Origin: Ettlia oleoabundans
Lineage: Eukaryota; Chlorophyta; Chlorophyceae; Chlamydomonadales
Direction: 5' to 3'
DNA length: 14,960 nt
Assembly: GCA_019693395.1 (NCBI GenBank)
Contig: JAAMXP010001405.1
Location: 1 to 14,960, forward strand
Below, in pieces: positions 10,001 through 14,960 of this stretch. Position 1 is the stretch's first letter. Each line of letters opens with the position of its first letter. The notes under the pieces were generated by a model that was not told where the DNA came from, ran no database searches, and saw only the letters and a program-made list of their open reading frames with translations. The position numbers and the translations under genes were made by a program.

Positions 10001-12040
10001 TGCAGTCTGGCAGGGGCCAGGCATTCGCTGTGTGTTGCATAGTTGCCTTTCTGCGCCCTCCGGCTGAACCAGCGGCAGCTGGTAGCGGGGCATTCAGATT
10101 GATTGCATTTGCTTGTTGTGTTGTTTTGGTACCGAGGCTTTCCTGCAACTGTGTTTCCCGGCTTGGGAAGGGACTGGCTGCCCGGCTCAGCACGCATGCC
10201 TCCCTGCTTCCCGGTTTTCACCCTCCTCCCTTCCCCCGTTTCCCTGGTTGTCTGTATATTCCTCGCAGGTGAGGTGTATGGGCACCGGTCTGACGGCGCG
10301 CATTAGGTTCAAGGAGGCGGGTCTCATCTTTGACAAGGACCCACGCCAGGTCGGTGGGCTGGGAGATCCTGCAGGATGGCTGGGGCGAGCCTGGTTTCGC
10401 TGCCTCTGCTTAGGCCTGGTGTCAGTATGGTGAATATCTGCAAGGAGCAACAGCAAGATTGAATGGCTGCCGTTGGTTGAGTAGCTGGGCTGGCTTGCTG
10501 CTGATCCTCGCAACTGTCTCCGGCCATCCCACCCGCCTGCCCAGCCTCCTTACATCTTTCCCCTTGGTTTGCTGAATTGAACCATGGATCCTCCAACCAT
10601 TCGTTCTATGGCTGCAGGTCCGCGGCTTCCTTGAGCAGGGCCAGACGTGGTTTGAGCGCCCGCTGCTGCATGGACACTGGGACAGCGAGGTCTACGCCGA
10701 CATGCCCGATGGAAGCACGGTGAGACAGTTTAGTTACCAAACTGAAATTAAGAAGTCTGCTATCAATCAGCGCCGCCATTGCAGCATCACCGTGCATGCA
10801 TGTTGGCTCAGGCTCGACCAGGGGTCCCTCAAACTGTGCTGACCTGTGCTCGATCCTTACCTGCCTGCCAGTGTCTGTTACTGCCTTTGTCCGCCTGTCT
10901 TCCTGTCCAGCTGCTCGCCTGCCTGCGTGCCTGCTGCCTCACCCAACTCGTCAACAGCCCCCAACAGCCCACTTGCCCACCTGCCTGCTGCCCCGTTTGC
11001 AGGTTTTGCTGTGGAAGAAGCACCCGCCTCCCCCCGACCCCACCCGCTACAACCTCACCGCCTTTGCCATCCAGCTGAACGAGCTGACACCGGGGCTGGA
11101 GGGGCGGGTGGCGCCCACCGACTGCCGCTTGCGCCCCGACCAGCACTGCCTGGAGCTGGGGCTGTACGACCAGGTGGGGAGTGGGGAAGGGAGAGGCATC
11201 AAGAGCAGGAGCTGCTGTTGTTGCTCTGCGGGAAAGGCGGGGAGCTGTTGTCCTGGGGCTAATTTGTGTGATTGAGTCGATATGATGATGTGGGTTGAGT
11301 GCGGGTGGGTGTGTTGGACCCTCAGGCAAACTTTGACGGTGTCTCGCGCAGGAGTGCCTGTTGTGTCTGCTTACATGTTTGAGCCCTCCCATGGCGCCCC
11401 AACCCACATGCCTCTAATGCCTGTATGTTACTTGGCCCCTTTTTAACCTTACGCTGCAGGCCAATGTTGAGAAGCAACGACTAGAGCACAAGCAGCGTGC
11501 GGCTCGCAAGGCGGCAGAGCGTGGCGACCCCATCCGCCCCCGCTGGTTTGACTGGGTCGACCAGCAGCGCGCTTCCTTCGGCGGCGGTCGCAGCGGCGGG
11601 AATGGGCAGGGGCATAGCGGGCAGCCCAGGAAACCCGGGGAAGAGCTTGTATTCAGGTGAGCGGGGTGAGGCTTGGAGGGGGGTGGGGAGGTTGAAGCAC
11701 GGCAGTTGTGGAGGATCAATGAGTGGGGATACATGGAGGAGCAAGTTGGGTGGGGTGGGGTGGCTTATACTGAGGAGTGAGTTGTTGAAGCTGGCGTCTG
11801 CTGGGAAGGCTGTGGGCCAGCGCATGCCACCAGTTCTGCTGGCCCTGCAATGCCTGCTGGCAGTCGGCCACATTAAGCCGTATGGCCGCCTAGCCGCCCG
11901 CCTCATGTTCGTTCCAATGTCGGTGTTGCCGCAGGTACAAGGGCGGGTACTGGGAGGAGCGTGAGGCGGGGCACTTCACCGGCTGCCGCGACATCTTTGG
12001 GCCAAACGTGGTGGAGGTGGAAGGGCAGGGGAAGGCATGA
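4004..12040 (+). CDS. Oxysterol-binding protein-related protein (PH-coiled coil-FFAT-ORD), 19 exons, complete
   Basis: Predicted exons: 4004-4273, 4591-4686, 4930-5013, 5228-5344, 5555-5682, 6060-6168, 6604-6675, 6910-6990, 7286-7364, 7640-7767, 8098-8664, 8867-9063, 9317-9450, 9702-9817, 10269-10349, 10618-10719, 11003-11173, 11460-11656 and 11935-12040. All introns are GT-AG and phases agree throughout. The sum is 2835 nt, or 944 residues plus TGA. Domain order matches long plant ORPs (ORP1/ORP2 type): N-terminal extension 1-90, PH 91-232, coiled coil about 290-345, acidic/FFAT-like 380-395, Ala/Pro-rich linker, ORD 547 to about 935. ORPs move sterols or phospholipids against PI4P between ER and Golgi or plasma membrane. 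All six residues aligned with PI4P ligands of yeast Osh4 are present (K623, H651, H652, K849, E853, R857). The first ATG was chosen because the long exon 1 frame joins the PH exon in phase. The lipid cargo cannot be told from sequence. Confidence 0.92.
4591..5682 (+). other. PH domain of the ORP (exons 2-5, residues 91-232)
   Basis: Exon 2 encodes the first strands, [20 protein letters not shown], with a basic K98...R107-P-R109 pattern of the kind that binds phosphoinositide headgroups in PH domains. Exon 5 encodes the last strands and helix: [23 protein letters not shown] and [10 protein letters not shown], with W225 at the near-invariant PH tryptophan. Exon 4 supplies a Pro-rich loop before EIHLQ, as in plant ORPs. 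In ORPs the PH domain docks on PI4P or PI(4,5)P2 in the acceptor membrane (Golgi or plasma membrane). Ligand specificity is inferred only from the family. Confidence 0.9.
6165..6300 (+). repeat. GGTGGGTGG array in ORP intron 6
   Basis: The intron begins GTGGGTGG at its donor and carries repeated GGGTGGGTGGG blocks at 6201-6211 and 6242-6252, and a G-rich block at 6282-6298. It is intronic simple sequence with potential to form RNA G-quadruplexes between neighbouring blocks. Confidence 0.8.
6910..7364 (+). other. Predicted coiled coil of the ORP (exons 8-9)
   Basis: Residues about 293-345 are charged and Leu-rich ([20 protein letters not shown] followed by [15 protein letters not shown]) with heptad-like spacing. 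They occupy the position of the dimerising coiled coil between PH and FFAT regions in plant ORP1-type proteins. The intron 6991-7285 splits the helix in phase 0. Confidence 0.7.
6991..7012 (+). repeat. G-run repeat forming the donor of ORP intron 8
   Basis: Immediately after exon 8 the sequence is GTGGGTGGGTGGGTGATTTG. Four GGG runs (6993-6995, 6997-6999, 7001-7003, 7010-7012) with loops of 1, 1 and 6 nt match the canonical G-quadruplex pattern, and the tract begins at the 5' splice site itself. Confidence 0.85.
7744..8118 (+). other. Acidic tract plus FFAT-like motif spanning exons 10 and 11
   Basis: Exon 10 ends with the acidic run EDIASDTDD and exon 11 begins EFYECET (8098-8118). Spliced together they give an acidic flank followed by E-F-Y-E-C-E-T, close to the FFAT consensus E-F-F-D-A-x-E and to the E-F-Y-D-A-L-S I recall for human ORP1L. 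FFAT motifs bind VAP proteins on the ER and tether ORPs at membrane contact sites. The mismatches are E for D at position 4, C for A at 5 and T for E at 7, so binding is likely but weaker or conditional. Confidence 0.65.
8349..8490 (+). repeat. Ala/Pro-rich low-complexity coding tract in the ORP linker
   Basis: The linker between the FFAT-like motif and the ORD contains a run of eleven alanines (8392-8424) inside a wider Ala/Pro/Thr-rich stretch. The codons are mixed (GCT, GCC, GCA, GCG), so this is a selected or drifted amino-acid run more than a pure trinucleotide repeat. It is probably a disordered spacer. Confidence 0.85.
8572..12007 (+). other. ORD lipid-transfer domain of the ORP (exons 11-19)
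   Basis: The domain opens with [20 protein letters not shown], includes the KPFNPLLGE motif (K623) and carries the family signature as EKVVHHPT (9327-9350; H651-H652). It continues through [29 protein letters not shown] and LNELTPGLE, then the helix K849-x3-E853-x3-R857 (11472-11498), and ends near GGYWEER and GCRDIFG. Those Lys/His/Glu/Arg positions align with Osh4 residues that bind the PI4P headgroup. Exon 18 carries a Gly/Ser-rich insertion after [11 protein letters not shown] that looks disordered. Confidence 0.92.
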
Positions 12041-13418
12041 TCCAATGGTAGAGGGCTGAGCTGCCGACCAAAGTTCAGGCATCAGCTGAGGACCTGCGCG
12101 TTTAGTCCTGAGCCTCTGACTTTGGTCCAGTCGAGCCACAGCCGTTCTCTGTGTTTGCCCTCGTCTGCCCTTCGCCTGGCGGTTTCTTGCTCCATGGTTC
12201 AAGCTGCTGTGGCTGCAGCATTTCACTCAGTGCAGAACTGCTGCCGCAGCTTTCCCTTCCCAGTGCCTCACCTCGTCTCCCAATCTGCCCCAAGTCTGCT
12301 CTGCTTTCCCTCGTTCCCCATCCTGCCTTGCCAAACAGCCTTGCTGCCCACTCTGGCTGAAAATCTGAACTGTGCTTGCTGCCCCCGCACCACCCCTCCT
12401 TTCCAGCCTCCCGCCGCCTCTCCTGGTGTTGCGATATAGCAAGGTGCCTTCATGATACTTAGAAGTGAAGATTTTGAGGAAGTGTGGTGTGAGGCACTTC
12501 CTCTGTTGATGCTCCGAGCAAGGCAAAATGCACCCCCCAGATGGCACAACTGTCAAGAAAACTGCCAAGGGGCAGGCTGGAGCCAGGCGTGGCACTTGCA
12601 CGGAAGCACAACGTTTAGGGGGGACGAGGTGTGGTGTGCCGGAAGGCTCGAGGAAAAGTAAAAATTGCCGTGATATGCAGCCAGTTGGCGACGGGGCGAG
12701 GAGGGAGAAAAAGGTGGGTGCGGGCCACAAGCATGTGGCTGCGCGCTCCCCTTGCAGGGGATGGGGAAACTGGGGGAGATATCGCTACATGGGGTGTTGT
12801 CAGAGATGGGTGTGTCAAGGCGCAAATTGGCGCACCCATGCATTCGGGTAAACAGAGTCAGCCGCTGAGGAGAAATGAACAGGGGGCACCAGCACTAAGC
12901 GCTATATCAAATGGGCAGATGGGGCGGAGCTAAAACAAACAAAGCATGCCATTCGGAAAGGAAACGGAAGCGAGAAAGGGGGACGCTACTGCACAGGGCC
13001 GCTTGCGGAGGGGAACTAAGCGGGGGGGAAGAGACGAAGGAGGAAAACCGCAATGGTCAATTGGCATTCAAGCTATTGGGATTAAGTAGTGAGGCCAAGA
13101 CGCGGTGGCGGCCACGGCCATACGTTATTATATGTGTATATTTGCTGCAGCAAAAACTCTTTGGGCGGCAAAACCCCAAGCTAGTCGACAAAATGGTGGT
13201 GCAGCGCCACACAGGGCAGGGGCATAGCCACTGCAGTGAGCACTGGGGCTACAGTGTGGGCTCCTGCTAGTGTGCTGCCAGGCTGTGGTTGCCTTGAAGG
13301 GTGGTGGGTAGGCGGTTTGTCACCTGTTGGCTGTTTCACGTATGTGTAGCCACTTGGGGTCATAGACGAGACCTTAACAACCAACCATCAATTGGCTCAC
13401 ATAAGGTTGAGCTCCAGG
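12041..13418. other. Convergent intergenic region: 3' UTRs of the ORP and acyl-synthetase genes
   Basis: These 1.38 kb separate the ORP stop codon (plus strand) from the synthetase stop codon (minus strand). No recognisable protein appears in any frame. By eye there is no TGTAA on plus and no TTACA (its complement), nor AATAAA, in the interval. The left half (about 12240-12430) is pyrimidine-rich on plus and the right half (about 12850-13060) is purine-rich. There is a short AT-rich patch near 13120-13145. Confidence 0.6.
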
Positions 13419-14812
13419 TCAGCGCAGGCGGCTTTCCAGGCGTGCCACCTCAGCGGCATACTTCTGCAGCAGGCAACAAGTGTGGAGGCCGGCAGGGGGC
13501 GGGGTTATCGGGGCAACTGTCGAAGGCAGCTGCAAGGGCACTGCCTGTGGATTCCCATCCCACCCCACATGTGGTACAAAGCCAGTAATAAGACTCGCTA
13601 ACAATAAGAAGAACTGCTGAGCAAGTTCCTGCCAAAAAAAACTCGGAAACAAGGTAGAAGCGAAGTAGGGCAGCAGGCACCCAGGGAGGCAGCACCAGAG
13701 CAGCAGCAGGTGGGGAATGAGGTGCCACGCACCTGCATGATCGCCGCCCTGCGGGGCTTCATGGTGCGGGTGAGGGTGCCGTCATCCACGCTGCAGGGTG
13801 GGGACCAGTTGGGCAGGAGGAAAGGAACAAAGGAGGGTTGGTGGGCAGGTGATGTGGGAGACCCCAAGGAAGATGCAGGCCGGACAGAGAGCGGCTGGTG
13901 GGCTTGCAGATCACAAGAGGGCGCCGCTGCCTGATTCTCCCTCCCCTCCTCCCCTTTCTTTCCATCCCGTCCCGCCCAGCCTGCCTCTCCCTCTCCCTCT
14001 TCATCTTCCTCCCTACGACAGGTGCGCACACGCACACACAGACAGACACAGACACAGACACCGACACCGACACACCTGAAGGGCTGTGCCAGCACCTCAA
14101 AGGCGGCCACATGCTCCCAGCGGATGCGGCCAGCCACCGCCTTGCGCACCTGCAATAAACACAAACCAACACGTATCAAGCGCAAGCGAGGACGCAACTC
14201 AGCAAACCTGTTGGCTCTAAATAACCACAAATGACGACACGAACATGCTCCGCCAGGCAATGACTAATGCGAACCGCATTTGCTTGTAATGTTAGTGTTT
14301 GATAGACCGTGTCACATGATCGCCGCCCGCACCTCGCCTCCAATCAGCTCCCGCACTTCCTCGGCTGACAGACCCGCAGTTGCGCCGTCGATCCCGTTCC
14401 CATCACTGGCGCTGCCACTGCCTGCGCTGCGTGCGGCTGCCAGCTCCTCCAACGCCTCGGCATCTGGCACTATGAGCGCACCCAGGGCACGGTGGTTCTG
14501 GCCCACCAACACTGCAAAAGAAAAAGGGCAGGGCGTGGAGGGTACCAGAGAGGGTTATGAGGGTGAAGAAGCACGGTGCTCAGCGCACAGCGTGAATAAG
14601 AAGAGAAGAGCAGCATACACAAAATTGCTTTCAGTGGTTGCGCGCTGATGACCCCTCACCACCAACTCATCCACCAGACGTGCCCACCAATCACCTCCCA
14701 GTGATTCGCTCACCGGCAAACTTGATGTATGGTGAGCAGCACAGCGCGTCCTCCACCGGCTGAGGCTCCACGTTCTCCCCGCTGCTCAACACAATGGTGT
14801 CCTTGGCACGTC
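13419..14812 (-). CDS. Long-chain acyl-ACP/acyl-CoA synthetase (AMP-binding), C-terminal exons; 5' part outside window
   Basis: Predicted exons (minus strand, 5' to 3'): 14812-14714, 14511-14333, 14149-14076, 13790-13733 and 13463-13419 (stop TCA at 13419-13421). Phases agree at each GT-AG junction. The first visible exon encodes [17 protein letters not shown], the A8 hinge motif of adenylate-forming enzymes. It continues as [15 protein letters not shown] and then [16 protein letters not shown]. The exon at 13790-13733 gives [14 protein letters not shown], the A10 region with the catalytic lysine in T-M-K. The wording GRAKDTIVL...GEN(V/I)EP...VGQ matches cyanobacterial Aas and plant AAE15/AAE16, which recycle free fatty acids onto ACP in plastids. 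Plant LACS1-9 have a different hinge. Plastid location is an inference, because the N-terminus is outside the window. The intron upstream of 14812 continues to the right edge. Confidence 0.9.
14022..14075. repeat. CA/GACA/CCGACA microsatellite at a synthetase splice donor
   Basis: On plus this runs GCGCACACGCACACACAGAC and continues in GACACA and ACCGAC units up to 14075. On the minus (transcribed) sense it begins GTGTGTCGGTGTCGGTGTC directly after exonic base 14076, so the repeat includes the GT donor of the intron between exons 14149-14076 and 13790-13733. Confidence 0.9.
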
Positions 14813-14960
14813 CTGCAATGAGAAGGGGAGGGAGAGCGGGACGATAGTCGCAGGGTTTTGGGGGGTGGGGAGTGTACGTGGGTGCCCCAAGAGTGTGGAG
14901 GTAGGTGTAAGGCGGAGGGTTTGTGCTAGCGTGAGTAGCTTATTGGCCAACAATTATGCG

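Noticed and set aside
13598..14260. 220-codon minus-strand open frame
   Set aside because: It spans two real synthetase exons but reads through the GT repeat intron between them (giving V-C-V-C-V) and the intron after the A10 exon.
14312..14332. Synthetase reading through to a stop as GEVRAAIM
   Set aside because: The A10 catalytic region would be lost. Downstream exons in correct phase restore [13 protein letters not shown] and the TMKPRR motif.
1..14960. tRNA, rRNA, CRISPR, transposon ends or integrase-like genes
   Set aside because: No cloverleaf-like elements, regularly spaced repeats, terminal inverted repeats or reverse-transcriptase/transposase motifs were seen.

Overview
The window is nuclear DNA from a eukaryote, almost certainly a green alga (Chlorophyta; Chlorophyceae is my guess from GC-rich codons, dense small GT-AG introns and GT/CA microsatellites). 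It holds no bacterial operon, CRISPR array, transposase or recognisable RNA gene. Exon models were built by eye from splice signals, reading-frame phase and protein-family similarity, so they are predictions without transcript support.

Layout. (1) Positions 347-2320, minus strand: the 5' six exons of a CWC2-type spliceosome protein (CCCH zinc finger followed by an RRM); the gene runs off the left edge. (2) 2321-4003: a divergent intergenic region that must hold both promoters and 5' UTRs, with no recognisable gene. (3) 4004-12040, plus strand: a complete 19-exon gene for an oxysterol-binding-protein-related protein of 944 residues, ordered amphipathic N-terminus, PH domain, coiled coil, FFAT-like motif, Ala-rich linker and ORD lipid-transfer domain. 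(4) 12041-13418: a convergent intergenic region holding both 3' UTRs. (5) 13419-14812, minus strand: the last five exons of an AMP-binding long-chain acyl-ACP/acyl-CoA synthetase of the AAE15/AAE16/cyanobacterial Aas type; its 5' part lies beyond the right edge.

The three genes are not a functional cluster. The ORP and the acyl-activating enzyme both concern lipids (lipid exchange at membrane contacts, and fatty-acid activation), but adjacency in an algal nuclear genome is weak evidence for cooperation, and the CWC2 gene is housekeeping splicing machinery.

I found no convincing new biological system. The most interesting observations concern gene architecture. Two unrelated genes have long simple repeats that begin exactly at a 5' splice site, one of them a 99-bp uninterrupted purine/pyrimidine alternation. 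G-run arrays follow several donors. A VAP-binding-like FFAT motif is assembled at an exon junction, and the ORP signature is altered from S-H-H to V-H-H.
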